64,000 nucleotides of DNA from an uncultured Clostridia bacterium (GCA_910583755.1 CAJTZO010000007.1:1-64000), one strand, 5' to 3'; shown: positions 25,871 through 35,633, numbered from the stretch's first letter. Translations and numbers: made by a program. The notes: a model not told the origin generated them from the sequence alone.

Positions 25871-25903
25871 AAAATCCCCTTGCAATTACTGCAAGGGGGA
25901 TTT
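25871..25903 (-). terminator. Terminator of the SLH surface-protein gene
   Basis: AATCCCCTTGCA / TGCAAGGGGGATT hairpin followed on the minus strand by TTTTT, directly after the stop at 25908. Confidence 0.85.
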
Positions 25904-25907
25904 GAAT

Positions 25908-28900
25908 TTAATCTGATATAGATATGTTAGTAGAACATACCATTGTTCCAGATGAAGTATATACGGTTGCTGTTATGGTGACAGTACCTGTACTTGTTGC
26001 TCTTAAACGGTTGCCACTTGTAATTCTTGCATTTGTACCACCATCATCTGTAATTTCCCAATCAACATCTGTATATTCTCGTTGGGAAGACTTAGAAACT
26101 GCTTTTAAAGGAATACTAATTCCTTTTTTACATTGTCCTGATACTTCAATTTTGACATCTGAACTAGATGTATTTTTTGCTGCACTTGTTACATTTGTAT
26201 TACTTTTTGTATTTGCTGCACTTGCAGAAGTAACACTAGAAGTACCTACGGAAGTATCACCTACAGAGATTACTTGTTTTTTTGTAGCCTGTGTGGTATT
26301 GCTTGGCATGTTATTTGTGGTTGTGTTACTGCTTGTGCTGTTTGTTGTTTTACTGCTTTCATCACTCTGTTTTTGTGTGGTATCTTTTATTTCATTGCTT
26401 GTATCGCTTACTGGTTTATTCACATGAATTACCAATTCTTTGACAAAGTTGTCTTTTTCTGTTTTGCCATTTTTTATGGTTGCAACTAAAGTTACTGTAC
26501 CAGAAACATTGGTATCTATAATAAAGATATTTGAATTTTGATTCAAAGTACCAATTCCATTTACCTGTACAACATTTGGGATTGCAGTAAGGGTTGTATT
26601 TTTTGCGCTCCATGTTACGGTTTGATTGGTTGCATTTGTAGGCAATACTTTGATACCTGTATGCTTTGTCATACCATTCACTGTACTTGTGCTGTCTGCC
26701 AAACGTAAAGTAATTTGTTTGGTTCTGTTACTTGTTATGGTGTATTCGTTAGATGGAAGCTTTTGCAAATCATTAATGTCATCAAAATTGATGTCAGAAA
26801 CTGCTGTAAAAGGAATCACAATCTCATTTGTGTTGTCTTGCTCCTTGTTATCTTCCTGTGGAACATCGTTTTTGTTAGATTCATTTTCTACAGTGTCCTT
26901 GTTGTTTTCTGTATTGTTTTCATTTGAAACAACATCATTTATAGAATTGAATTCATCTGTGTTGTCTTCTGATGGTTGTGGTAAATCAAATGTGTTTGCT
27001 TCTTCAGAAGCACTTGATGTTCCACTACCTGTAGTGTCTCCTGTTCCTGGTGTCACTGGTTTTTGACCAGTACCGTGTGGAATGGTCAATGTTAAAGTTG
27101 CAACATAATCTTGTTTTTCACCTAATCCATCAGCAACTCTTGCTGTTAATGTAACAGTACCACCTGTTGTATATCCAGGTACTTTTAATACATTATTGTT
27201 TAAGGTTGCTATTTCAGCATCTATACTGCTTCCTGGTGTCGAAGTCCATTGTACACGATTTTGAGTTAAATTTGCAGTAGCATTTGCAGGTAATATTCTT
27301 GCACTACCCAAGTTAAAATCAATATCTTTATCTACTTTTGGTATAGTATAAGTATATTTATTTTTGTCTTCGCCTTGACCTGGTGTAGGTTCTAGTCCTG
27401 TATCGGCAAAATCTATTCCTGTTACTTCTACAAAGTTATCCACTATTTGTACTTCAAACGGATTACTTGTAGCAGCAGAACCATCATCTCCTGCATTTTG
27501 CCAAAGAGCAGTAATTGAAAGTTTTCCTGTTGCATCATCAGGTACTGTATATTCACCAATACCATTTTCATTTGCATCAACATCTGCTATTTCATCGCCG
27601 TTTCTTACTCTCCATGACAACTTATCCTTGATATTAATAGATTCATTGTTATAGGTTGCATATTTAGGATTCACTTCTAATTGGTGAAAATAAATAGTTG
27701 TTCCTGTCTTAATTGGAGTTTCTATATTAGTATTTTTGCTATCTCTTACAACAATTCTAGATTTTCCAACTTCAACTTTTTCAAAAGCTGTATTGATAGT
27801 AAAGTTAATTGCCCCTTTGTTTGCTACTTTTGCAATTAACTGAAAGGATTTATCTGGTTGCCCTTTTACAGTCAATACATTATCTTTTAATGTTGCAATG
27901 GAATCCTCTTTTGGTTCAATATCCCAGTCAATGGAAGTTCCATTATCTAGTGCTGAACTTAATGTTACAGTGTCATAACCTTTGATGGTACATGTATTGT
28001 TTTTATCAACTATAATTTTTTGCTTGTAGCCAGTTTCATTAGGTAATGAAATGGATTGTGCATGACAATCTACACTTACAACATTAGAATATACTATTTT
28101 TCTTTCTTCTTGAACTTGCTCAATTGCACTGTCTGTCATGTCATAGTTTGTATATGCTTGAAAATAAACTATATTTGAATCATAGGCACTATTTGTATTC
28201 AAATCTTCTTTTTTAACTGTATATTCTGCAGTATAAGTACCATCATCAGATTTTGAGAGAGTAATATCTTCAACTTCTTGCCAATCATTCTCTTGTGGAT
28301 TTTCTTTATACGTTTTTCGCCAGCCTTTTATTTCTGTATATGGTGTTTTATCTCCATTTGTTATTTTTGCAGATAATGTAATTTTGTCATCTTCATCTGT
28401 TCCATTTGTAGAAGTTATAGTATTTGCTGTAACTACAGGTTCTGTTGTGGCAATTTTGACTATAATACGTTCATCTGGATTTTCTGAAATAAAATCTCCA
28501 TCTGCACCTTTTCCATGTTTAATATATGGTCTTAACACAACTTTACCTGGATACCCTGTTGATTCAAATATAACTTCTCTGTCTTCACCATTTACTTTTT
28601 TAGTTTTTATTGTTCCTAATTTAGAAGGATTATCTTGTGTGATGGTTGTAGTTTCTCCTGTAAGATAATCTGTTTCTGTTTCTATTTGCCATTCTACTGT
28701 TTGATAAGTAGGTTTTCTTGGAACGAGTGTTACAGTAATTTTAGATAAATCTAACTGTTCAATACCATATAATTTTTTTGGGGTTTCCTTATCAGTTCCA
28801 TTCAGTTTAATAGCTTCAACTGGTATAATAGTGTTTCCGATAAAGTTAATAGTAAATTGTTGAACTTTATCAATCTTATTACCTGCTCCATTTGGAATAG

Positions 28901-31900
28901 TTGCTTGCAACTTAACAGTACCCATAGGTTGTGTTAATAAATCAATGTCTTCGCTTAATTCTGTTTCTTTATAATATTGTTCTACACGTAAACATGGAAA
29001 TGTTCCATTATTTCCATTCGAAATATCTACAATTTTTGCTACTGGTTCACCAGCAGGAATTAAAGGTGAGGAAACGGGTTCAATATTTGTGTCAATTACT
29101 TCCCATAGAATGCTCTGTTTATCACTTGCAATACTTGCATTTGATGGTATACAGATAATATTTTGTGGAGATAATGAAAATTGATTGTTTTGACAGTTTA
29201 AAGAATCTAGCCTAAGTTCTTCTAAAGGTACATCAACATGAAGTTCTGCTATGTCTGATGAAGCAACTGGCACAGTAGTTTCTTTATTGGTATCATATAC
29301 CTGTACCTTTAAGATTGCTGCATAACCACTACCTTTTGTTGTTTGTAAGGTTGCAGTATTTTTTCCTTCTGTTTGATATAATTCCATTTCCATACCAGTA
29401 GTGCTATTTACGACAGCCCATCTTGTTTTTAGATATTCTTTGTTTGGGTCATCTGTATCAAATTTTAACATTGCAAGGGTTATTCTATCTCCTGCAATAC
29501 AATAATATCTACCATCTTCATTTTTTTCTAATGGTATTCCTGTTTCTGCATTGAAGAGTTCTGTTGTTATATCATATTTATAACCGCTTGGTTTCAAAAT
29601 AGCTGAATCATCATCAATGGACGAGATACCAATTACATTTGTTCCTTGTCCTTCTGCAAATTCTACAGAAATTGTATGACTTTTTGTTACATTTTTAAAA
29701 GTATAAGTTACTTCACTAAAGGTTACAGTGCTATCACTAATCTTTTTTAAATTTTGTTCTGATTCTGTTCCTGCATCAATAACAATTTTTGAAACGTGAT
29801 AATCTTTCTCAGCTGTAAATTTTACAGAAGCATCTTCCCCATCTTTTACAGGTATCATCATATTATCAGCATAACCACCTGTACCATTTACAGTAACAGC
29901 AATGGTATAATCCCCTTCTGATGGTTTATCTCCTCCCGGTGTGCCATTGTTTCCGTTACCTTCACCATTTGTGCCGGCACCTTCTGCAAAAGATACAATG
30001 ATATTATGGTTTGCAGTCACATTGTTAAACGTGTAAGTATATTTTTGATACAAATTATTATTTAAGTTTACTTCAGTATTATCTACAACAATCGCTGCCA
30101 CATGGTAACCAGAATTTGCTGTAATCACAAATTCTTTGTTAGCACCTTTTGTCACACTCTGTTGACCATTTGGTGAAATACTACCATTTTCTCCTTGCAC
30201 AGATGCAGTAATCGTATAACTACCAGAAGGTGTTGTTCCACTACCATCTATTTTTTCTGTTGTACCTATGGTAATATTAGAAGAAATATCATTTGCTTCT
30301 CCTGTTACCAGCTTATCAATCGTACCTGTTCCATCCATTCGGATAGGAGAACGTACAGTAAATGTGCCAATTTTACCACCATCCATAGTAATGGAAACAT
30401 CATTTAAGCCGGCTGCCACCTCAGCGGTATCAATGGTATGATTTCCTCTTATTTGTACTGTGTTATTGTAGTTAATTATTAAACTATTTGCATCTGCATT
30501 CATTCTAAATGTTTTTGACAATGCTTTATTTAATACTACTTTTCTCAATTTTTTATCAGATTCTAATATGGTATCACCTGTTACATAGACATCACCACGT
30601 ACTGGTGTATTATTTAATTTGATGGCTACTGCTTCATCATATCTGCCGCTTGTGCTTTTTCTGGAATAAATATTTCCACTAATGCTACAATCGTCAAAGA
30701 TAACAGAACTATCGCCACCACCTTCTACATAGACATTACCACGAACAGTCACATCTTCCAATTCAATGGTACTATCTCCGGCAGAACTTGTAATAATTAA
30801 ATCATCATAAACAGTAAAATTTTTTGCTGTTACATCTTCTGCTGAAATTCTAACACGATTAAATTTATCATCTTCGCCGTCAAAATTTTCATCATCACTG
30901 TCTAGTGTTAGGTTATCATAATCATCATCATCGTCATCATCATCTTTATAGTTAAAATTAGGTTTTCTTGCATTGTCTTGTTGAATCAGTCGTCTTGGTT
31001 CAATTTCAGAACGAACATTAGAAACATATACTGTCATAACATCAATTTTACCTTTACCAGAGATACGCACTTTGTCATAAATCTGCATATCAGATACTTG
31101 TGCATCTTCTCCAATTTTAATTTTGGCATTATCTGCATTTTTGGTTACCTCAAAGGTATCAATGTTACTATTAGCATACAATTTTACATCTACTTCAGCA
31201 TCCAATATTAAAGTATCAATGTCCGCATCTAAAATAATTTCTGAAATACTATTATCATCTATCAAGACAGTTCCATATCCTTTTCCATCAAGACGACCTT
31301 TTTCTTCAAAACGTACCTCTTCAATATCAGAGCTTCCATTATTTTTCAAAACAGCATTTGCACGGTTCATTACAACATTTGCAATATTACAATTTTCCAA
31401 TGTAATATTACTACCACCTTCAACATACAAAGTGCCTTTTAAACGAACATTTTTTAATGTTATATTTTTGCTGCCTAAACTGCGAGGGATTAACAAATCT
31501 TTTGTTAAATTTCTATTTTCCATTCTTGTGTCTTCTAAGACAATTCCATTGAAACCATAATCATTATCATTAGAAGCTTTTTTTGTACTTGTGCTGGAAT
31601 TAGAACTTAAACCAGAATTTGTATTTGTTGTAACATAATTAGGTGGTGTATAATTTGTGGTATTTGTAGAAGTAAAAGAATTAAAAGAGCCTGCAACTTT
31701 TTGCAAGGCTGCAACTGCTTCTGCTCTTGTTAAAGATTGCTGGGGACGAAAAGTACCATTTGGATAACCACTCATAATTCCATTTCTGGATACTGCACCA
31801 ATTGCACCAACTGCCCAGCTTGCCATATCTCCTCTATCAGTATAATTATATGCACCTGCTTCATCATTATTGTATCTTTTCAGATTTGATAACATTACAG

Positions 31901-32291
31901 CTGCTTCTTGCCTTGTTACAGCACTTCCAGGACGAAATTTTCCATTACTATCTCCCTGAATATAACCTGCTGCAACCCCTTTTTGTATTTCACCATATGC
32001 CCAATAACCTGGTTTTACATCATCAAAAGAAATTCCTTGACTTCTCGTAAATCCAAATGCTTTGTTTGCTATTGTAACAAATTCAGCACGGCTAATAGCA
32101 TTATTCGGTCGAAATGTACCATCTGGATAACCATTAATAAAACCACTGTTTATCCAACGATTAATACTGGCTTCTGCCCAGTGACCAGATGTATCGGTTG
32201 CCGCAAACGCTTCTATTGGGACAGAAATGACGGAAAACGCCATAGACATAGACAAAAGCCCTGATAAGAGTCTGCTTTTTCCTCTTTTCAT
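25908..32291 (-). CDS. Giant S-layer-homology surface protein with repeated beta-rich and Ig-like modules
   Basis: 2127 residues. A signal peptide is followed by three SLH domains (about 33-75, 91-135, 148-195; for example GFINGYPDGTFRPNNAISRA), which anchor to secondary cell-wall polymer. Then a Ser/Thr/Asn linker and two homologous beta-solenoid-like blocks (about 255-415 and 490-680; NVRLKGTLYVEGG versus DVTVRGNVYVEGGG), separated by an acidic stretch with eight consecutive Asp (about 445-470). Two InlB-B-like repeats follow (about 695-780 and 795-885), then a long series of Ig-like/BIG2 modules with VLPTNATNQTVTW-type motifs and a final BIG2-like domain. Cell-surface architecture or adhesion is inferred; no LPXTG motif is present. 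Confidence 0.85.
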   Translation of the reverse strand: MKRGKSRLLSGLLSMSMAFSVISVPIEAFAATDTSGHWAEASINRWINSGFINGYPDGTFRPNNAISRAEFVTIANKAFGFTRSQGISFDDVKPGYWAYGEIQKGVAAGYIQGDSNGKFRPGSAVTRQEAAVMLSNLKRYNNDEAGAYNYTDRGDMASWAVGAIGAVSRNGIMSGYPNGTFRPQQSLTRAEAVAALQKVAGSFNSFTSTNTTNYTPPNYVTTNTNSGLSSNSSTSTKKASNDNDYGFNGIVLEDTRMENRNLTKDLLIPRSLGSKNITLKNVRLKGTLYVEGGSNITLENCNIANVVMNRANAVLKNNGSSDIEEVRFEEKGRLDGKGYGTVLIDDNSISEIILDADIDTLILDAEVDVKLYANSNIDTFEVTKNADNAKIKIGEDAQVSDMQIYDKVRISGKGKIDVMTVYVSNVRSEIEPRRLIQQDNARKPNFNYKDDDDDDDDYDNLTLDSDDENFDGEDDKFNRVRISAEDVTAKNFTVYDDLIITSSAGDSTIELEDVTVRGNVYVEGGGDSSVIFDDCSISGNIYSRKSTSGRYDEAVAIKLNNTPVRGDVYVTGDTILESDKKLRKVVLNKALSKTFRMNADANSLIINYNNTVQIRGNHTIDTAEVAAGLNDVSITMDGGKIGTFTVRSPIRMDGTGTIDKLVTGEANDISSNITIGTTEKIDGSGTTPSGSYTITASVQGENGSISPNGQQSVTKGANKEFVITANSGYHVAAIVVDNTEVNLNNNLYQKYTYTFNNVTANHNIIVSFAEGAGTNGEGNGNNGTPGGDKPSEGDYTIAVTVNGTGGYADNMMIPVKDGEDASVKFTAEKDYHVSKIVIDAGTESEQNLKKISDSTVTFSEVTYTFKNVTKSHTISVEFAEGQGTNVIGISSIDDDSAILKPSGYKYDITTELFNAETGIPLEKNEDGRYYCIAGDRITLAMLKFDTDDPNKEYLKTRWAVVNSTTGMEMELYQTEGKNTATLQTTKGSGYAAILKVQVYDTNKETTVPVASSDIAELHVDVPLEELRLDSLNCQNNQFSLSPQNIICIPSNASIASDKQSILWEVIDTNIEPVSSPLIPAGEPVAKIVDISNGNNGTFPCLRVEQYYKETELSEDIDLLTQPMGTVKLQATIPNGAGNKIDKVQQFTINFIGNTIIPVEAIKLNGTDKETPKKLYGIEQLDLSKITVTLVPRKPTYQTVEWQIETETDYLTGETTTITQDNPSKLGTIKTKKVNGEDREVIFESTGYPGKVVLRPYIKHGKGADGDFISENPDERIIVKIATTEPVVTANTITSTNGTDEDDKITLSAKITNGDKTPYTEIKGWRKTYKENPQENDWQEVEDITLSKSDDGTYTAEYTVKKEDLNTNSAYDSNIVYFQAYTNYDMTDSAIEQVQEERKIVYSNVVSVDCHAQSISLPNETGYKQKIIVDKNNTCTIKGYDTVTLSSALDNGTSIDWDIEPKEDSIATLKDNVLTVKGQPDKSFQLIAKVANKGAINFTINTAFEKVEVGKSRIVVRDSKNTNIETPIKTGTTIYFHQLEVNPKYATYNNESINIKDKLSWRVRNGDEIADVDANENGIGEYTVPDDATGKLSITALWQNAGDDGSAATSNPFEVQIVDNFVEVTGIDFADTGLEPTPGQGEDKNKYTYTIPKVDKDIDFNLGSARILPANATANLTQNRVQWTSTPGSSIDAEIATLNNNVLKVPGYTTGGTVTLTARVADGLGEKQDYVATLTLTIPHGTGQKPVTPGTGDTTGSGTSSASEEANTFDLPQPSEDNTDEFNSINDVVSNENNTENNKDTVENESNKNDVPQEDNKEQDNTNEIVIPFTAVSDINFDDINDLQKLPSNEYTITSNRTKQITLRLADSTSTVNGMTKHTGIKVLPTNATNQTVTWSAKNTTLTAIPNVVQVNGIGTLNQNSNIFIIDTNVSGTVTLVATIKNGKTEKDNFVKELVIHVNKPVSDTSNEIKDTTQKQSDESSKTTNSTSSNTTTNNMPSNTTQATKKQVISVGDTSVGTSSVTSASAANTKSNTNVTSAAKNTSSSDVKIEVSGQCKKGISIPLKAVSKSSQREYTDVDWEITDDGGTNARITSGNRLRATSTGTVTITATVYTSSGTMVCSTNISISD

Positions 32292-32385
32292 AATTGATTC
32301 TCCTTTCTAACATGGTAGCAAAATCAAGACATTCTCTCATTATATTAATATCGGCATAAAATATAAAAAATAAATAGTAAAAAAA

Positions 32386-32412
32386 TAAAACCTGAGAAAG
32401 CCTCAAGGTTTT
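32386..32412 (-). terminator. murA terminator overlapping its 3' end
   Basis: AAAACCTTGAG/CTCAGGTTTT-type stem with the minus-strand T-rich run ATTTTTTTAC after it. The hairpin begins within the last codons of murA. Confidence 0.65.
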
Positions 32413-33662
32413 ATTACAATATCAGCACCAATCTTTTTTAATTTTTGTTCAATATGATAGTAGCCCCTTTCAATATGGTAAATGTCACTAATTTCTGTTT
32501 TTCCTTCTGCTGCCAGTGCTGACAAGATTAAACCTGCACCACCACGCAAATCACTTGCTTTTACCTGTGTTCCAGTTAATTTGTCAACTCCTTCAATCAT
32601 GGCACTTCTACTTTCAATATTAATTTTTGCTCCCATTCTTTGCAGCTCAGCAGCATGAATAAAACGATTTTCAAAAACAGTTTCTGTAATCACACTCATT
32701 CCTTTTATCGTAGAAAGCAAACTCATAAAAGGTGCCTGCATATCTGTTGGAAATCCGGGAAAAGGCATTGTTTTCAAACTAATTGGTTGTAATTTTTCTT
32801 TGGTATAAATACGAAAAGCATTTTCATCTAATTTTTGTGTTTTTACATTGGCTTCAGAAAGTTTTGCCAATATCGGTTTTATATCTTTTTCTCTGACGTT
32901 TTTTACTATAACATCACCTTTTGTAATTGCAGCAGCAATCATAAAGGTTCCTGCCTCTATTCTATCTGGCATTACTGTATATTCTGCACCATATAATTTT
33001 TCAACACCTGTAATCGTGATGGTATTTGTTCCTTCTCCAGAAATCATTGCTCCCATTTTTTTTAAAAAACAGGCTAAGTCAATAATTTCTGGTTCTGCAG
33101 CAGCATTTACAATGGTTGTTGTACCTTTTGCTAGTGTTGCAGCAATCATAATATTTTCTGTTGCGCCAACGCTGGGAAAATCTAAATATATTTTATTTCC
33201 TTGTAACTTTTTTGCAGAAATATGAATCAATCCATGTGACTGTTCTGCTTGTGCACCTAAAGCAGTAAATCCTTTTAAGTGCAAATCAACAGGGCGACTG
33301 CCAATAGGGCAACCACCCGGCAAAGGTATGATTGCTTCATGACATCGTGATAAAAGTGCCCCCATGATTAAAAAAGAGGCTCTCATTTTGGTGGCTTTTT
33401 GATAATCTGTTTCTAACTTCACAATATTTTTAGCTTGTACCAGAATACATTCCTTTTGTTCATCATATATTACAGAAACTCCCATATCTTCAAATATACT
33501 ACAAAGCGCAATGACATCTGCTAAGGCTGGTACAGAATAAATTTTACAACATTCTGATGTGAGCAAAGACGCAGCTAAGATTGGTAAAATTGCATTTTTA
33601 CAGCCGCCAATTACAATAGTACCATTTAAATGAGGACTTGTTTTTATTATAAATTTTGCCAT
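32403..33662 (-). CDS. murA: UDP-N-acetylglucosamine 1-carboxyvinyltransferase
   Basis: First committed enzyme of peptidoglycan synthesis, transferring enolpyruvate from PEP to UDP-GlcNAc; the target of fosfomycin. 419 residues with the EPSP-synthase-like fold. The N-terminal GGCKNAILPILAASLL (Lys22-type) and the catalytic loop PGGCPIGSRPVDLHLKG containing the reactive Cys near residue 116 are present, so a Cys (fosfomycin-sensitive type) is retained. GAAAGGA lies before the ATG. Firmicutes usually carry two MurA paralogues; which one this is cannot be decided. Confidence 0.95.
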   Translation of the reverse strand: MAKFIIKTSPHLNGTIVIGGCKNAILPILAASLLTSECCKIYSVPALADVIALCSIFEDMGVSVIYDEQKECILVQAKNIVKLETDYQKATKMRASFLIMGALLSRCHEAIIPLPGGCPIGSRPVDLHLKGFTALGAQAEQSHGLIHISAKKLQGNKIYLDFPSVGATENIMIAATLAKGTTTIVNAAAEPEIIDLACFLKKMGAMISGEGTNTITITGVEKLYGAEYTVMPDRIEAGTFMIAAAITKGDVIVKNVREKDIKPILAKLSEANVKTQKLDENAFRIYTKEKLQPISLKTMPFPGFPTDMQAPFMSLLSTIKGMSVITETVFENRFIHAAELQRMGAKINIESRSAMIEGVDKLTGTQVKASDLRGGAGLILSALAAEGKTEISDIYHIERGYYHIEQKLKKIGADIVIKP

Positions 33663-33925
33663 ATTTTGGTTGTCCTTTCTACAATAATTTGCAAAAATAG
33701 TATAACCAAAATATTATGAAATAATAGGGAAACAAGTTTTGGGAAAAATTTCTATTGACATAAAATAAATCAAGATGTAGTAAAAAGGAACAAGTCTAAT
33801 ATCACAGATTAGATTAAAGAAAGAAAAAATATTAACAAAACATAACTATAAATGTACTTATAAAAAAAGAAAAGAATGGACTTTATAGAATCGTTTATTT
33901 GGATAATTCCCTGAAAAACATTATA

Positions 33926-33954
33926 TTGACAGACTTTTTTGGGAGTGCTATAAT
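33926..33954 (+). promoter_or_regulatory. Perfect-consensus promoter upstream of trpC
   Basis: TTGACA (33926-33931), a 17-bp spacer and TATAAT (33949-33954): both hexamers and the spacing are ideal. It faces trpC, but an intrinsic terminator lies about 110 bp downstream. Confidence 0.75.
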
Positions 33955-33960
33955 TCAAAT

Positions 33961-34089
33961 AAATACTTCATACTTTTATAGTGTGTTTGTGTAGTCAAAG
34001 GCAGTGTTTGTCAAGTATTCCATAAAACCATTTATAGTATAATAAGATATGATATTTGCCTTGACATTATATTGTCATGGCTTTTTTTA
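33961..34089 (+). ncRNA. Candidate small RNA or attenuated leader upstream of trpC
   Basis: Transcription from the ideal promoter at 33926-33954 would meet the hairpin GCCTTGACA/TGTCATGGC (about 34061-34081) followed by T7, an intrinsic terminator. The predicted product is about 125 nt, with no convincing ORF, no T-box sequence and no riboswitch I recognise. An AATACTT/AAGTATT pairing spans the 5' part. It is either an independent small RNA or the terminated leader of trpC. Confidence 0.5.
34059..34089 (+). terminator. Intrinsic terminator upstream of trpC
   Basis: GCCTTGACA, loop TTATAT, TGTCATGGC, then TTTTTTTA. The stem has one mismatch. Confidence 0.75.
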
Positions 34090-34152
34090 TTTGTTTTTAC
34101 GCAAGCGTCGGCTGCAACGTTTACATAACCAACAAAAGAGAGGAGAAAGTTA

Positions 34153-34212
34153 TTGAAGTTTTGCAGCATTTTCAATAACAGTATAGTATTATGGAAAATA
34201 TATTGGACATGA
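34153..34212 (+). CDS. Possible trpC leader peptide with two Trp codons
   Basis: AGGAG at 34141-34145 has ideal spacing to a TTG at 34153, not to the trpC ATG at 34191. The reading frame is MKFCSIFNNSIVLWKIYWT (19 residues) with TGG codons at 34192 and 34204 and TGA at 34210-34212, so it overlaps the trpC start in another frame. It could couple trpC translation to tryptophan supply. Alternatively the hairpin TTATTGAA/TTCAATAA (34150-34178) simply brings the Shine-Dalgarno sequence close to the trpC ATG. This is speculative: two Trp codons in a short frame can arise by chance. Confidence 0.3.
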   Translation: MKFCSIFNNSIVLWKIYWT

Positions 34213-34976
34213 TTGTAAAATCAACAAGAACAAGAATTACAGAAGCACAAAGAACACGTCCATTGCTGGAATTAAAGCAAAAAGCAGAGGCAATGAACTG
34301 CAACACCGGTTTTCCATTTTATAAAGCATTACAAGGAAAAGAAATGGCATTTATCTGTGAAGTGAAAAAAGCTTCTCCTGCCAAAGGTGTAATTGATGAA
34401 ACATTTCATTTTTTGGAAATTGCAAAGGAATATGAAAAAGCAGGGGCAGATGCAATTTCTTGCTTAACAGAGCCTTATTATTTTTTAGGAAATGATGCAC
34501 ATTTAAAACAAATTGCAGAAAATGTTTCTATTCCTGTATTGAGAAAAGATTATACTGTTTCTGAATATATGATATATGAAGCAAAATTATTGGGGGCTTC
34601 TGCTGTTACATTTCATTGCTCTATTTTAAAAGAAGGTCAGCTTGAAGAATATTTGGAAATAGCGCATAGTTTAGGCTTATCTGCCTTGGTAGAGGCACGC
34701 ACTACAGAAGAAGCAAAAAAAGCTATAGAGGCTGGTGCAAAAATTATTGGTACGAATAACAGAGATTTAGAATCTTATGTAATTGATATGAATTTAAGTA
34801 AGGAATTAAGAAGTATTGTACCAAAAGATTGCGTTTTTATTTCTGAAAGTGGTATCCAAACACCAGAAGATGTTGTTCTTTTAAAACAAATTGGTGCAAA
34901 TGCTGTTTTGGTTGGCGAGGCATTAATGAGAGCAGAAAATAAAACAAAAATGTTACACACTCTAAAAGGAGAGTAA
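34191..34976 (+). CDS. trpC: Indole-3-glycerol phosphate synthase
   Basis: TIM-barrel enzyme closing the indole ring in tryptophan synthesis; 261 residues. Conserved segments are EVKKASPAKGVI (catalytic Lys), VLRKDY, LVEARTTEEAKKA, GTNNRDL and SESGIQTPEDV. The start MENILDMIVKSTRTRI agrees with the family. No Shine-Dalgarno sequence lies at normal distance; the nearest (AGAGGAG, 34139-34145) is about 45 nt upstream beyond a small hairpin. It is a solitary gene, with no other trp genes within the window. Confidence 0.94.
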   Translation: MENILDMIVKSTRTRITEAQRTRPLLELKQKAEAMNCNTGFPFYKALQGKEMAFICEVKKASPAKGVIDETFHFLEIAKEYEKAGADAISCLTEPYYFLGNDAHLKQIAENVSIPVLRKDYTVSEYMIYEAKLLGASAVTFHCSILKEGQLEEYLEIAHSLGLSALVEARTTEEAKKAIEAGAKIIGTNNRDLESYVIDMNLSKELRSIVPKDCVFISESGIQTPEDVVLLKQIGANAVLVGEALMRAENKTKMLHTLKGE

Positions 34977-35004
34977 ATAAATCTCTTTTCTTTTTTGAAA
35001 GAAA

Positions 35005-35266
35005 GGCGCAAAGCGTCCAGCGGACGCTTCAGCTTGTCAAAAAATCTTGAGGGCTAGCCCTCATACTCCTCAAAGAACTTTAATGCGAAATTAGTGTTTC
35101 GCATTAAAGATTGATTTTATAAGGAAAAACGCTAGTTTTGCCACTAAAGTTTTTTGTCCAACTTTTTTTTAAAAAAGTTGATGGGTGTGGGTGAAACCCA
35201 CAAAAAAAGATTTTATTGACAGACTGAAGCACAGACTGAAGCATCTAGAGGACGCTTGTTTGCGCC
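35005..35266 (+). repeat. Hairpin-string repeat, complete copy C with flanking palindromes
   Basis: Core 35030-35226 (197 bp, same length as copy B) runs from cagcttgtcaaaaaatct to ttttattgacagactg, with the five internal hairpins preserved. The borders AAGCGTCCAGCGGACGCTT (35011-35029) and AAGCATCTAGAGGACGCTT (35239-35257) match at 16 of 19 positions as direct repeats, and each is itself a palindrome. Outside them ggcgca (35005) and tgcgcc (35261) continue the symmetry. acagactgaagc is tandemly doubled at the right junction. It lies between convergent trpC and the 35633 gene. Confidence 0.85.
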
Positions 35267-35330
35267 AATCAAAATAAAGTGAAAACTGCTTTTTTTAAAT
35301 GATTAATTTTATGAGGAAAAATTTAAACTT

Positions 35331-35633
35331 TTATATTTCTTTTTTATTTACAATGCGAAGATAGGCACCAGCACAACAATGCATCACTACTACATTGCAA
35401 GTATAGCAAATATTATTTTCCATTTCTTTTACAATACCTTCTAATAGGATATTTAATAATTCTATTGCATTTTCTATTCCACATTCTGATACAGCAGAAA
35501 CAAGACTGTCTAAAGTTCCACACCAATAATAATTGGATTCCTTTTTTAAATATTCTATTTTTAAAAAACGTTCTTTTGTAAGAAGGAAAGCATTTTCAGG
35601 CACTTGTTTTTCTGAAAGATATAGTGTTTTCAT
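35331..35633 (-). CDS. Hypothetical Cys-rich small protein
   Basis: 100 residues, not recognised. The start is well supported by GGGAGGATACC-ATG. It has six Cys, including CYTCNVVVMHCC near the C-terminus, with no signal peptide or clear membrane segment. It is a single gene, convergent with trpC (repeat copy C between) and divergent from metF. It could bind a metal, but nothing beyond the cysteines supports that. Confidence 0.6.
   Translation of the reverse strand: MKTLYLSEKQVPENAFLLTKERFLKIEYLKKESNYYWCGTLDSLVSAVSECGIENAIELLNILLEGIVKEMENNICYTCNVVVMHCCAGAYLRIVNKKEI

Noticed and set aside
25924..27066. Plus-strand frames of 146-167 codons opposite the SLH gene
   Set aside because: Antisense shadows of the Thr/Ser/Val-rich surface protein, with no ribosome sites.
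33961..34190. T-box or TRAP control of trpC
   Set aside because: No GGGTGG-type T-box core and far fewer than the eleven spaced (G/T)AG triplets TRAP needs.
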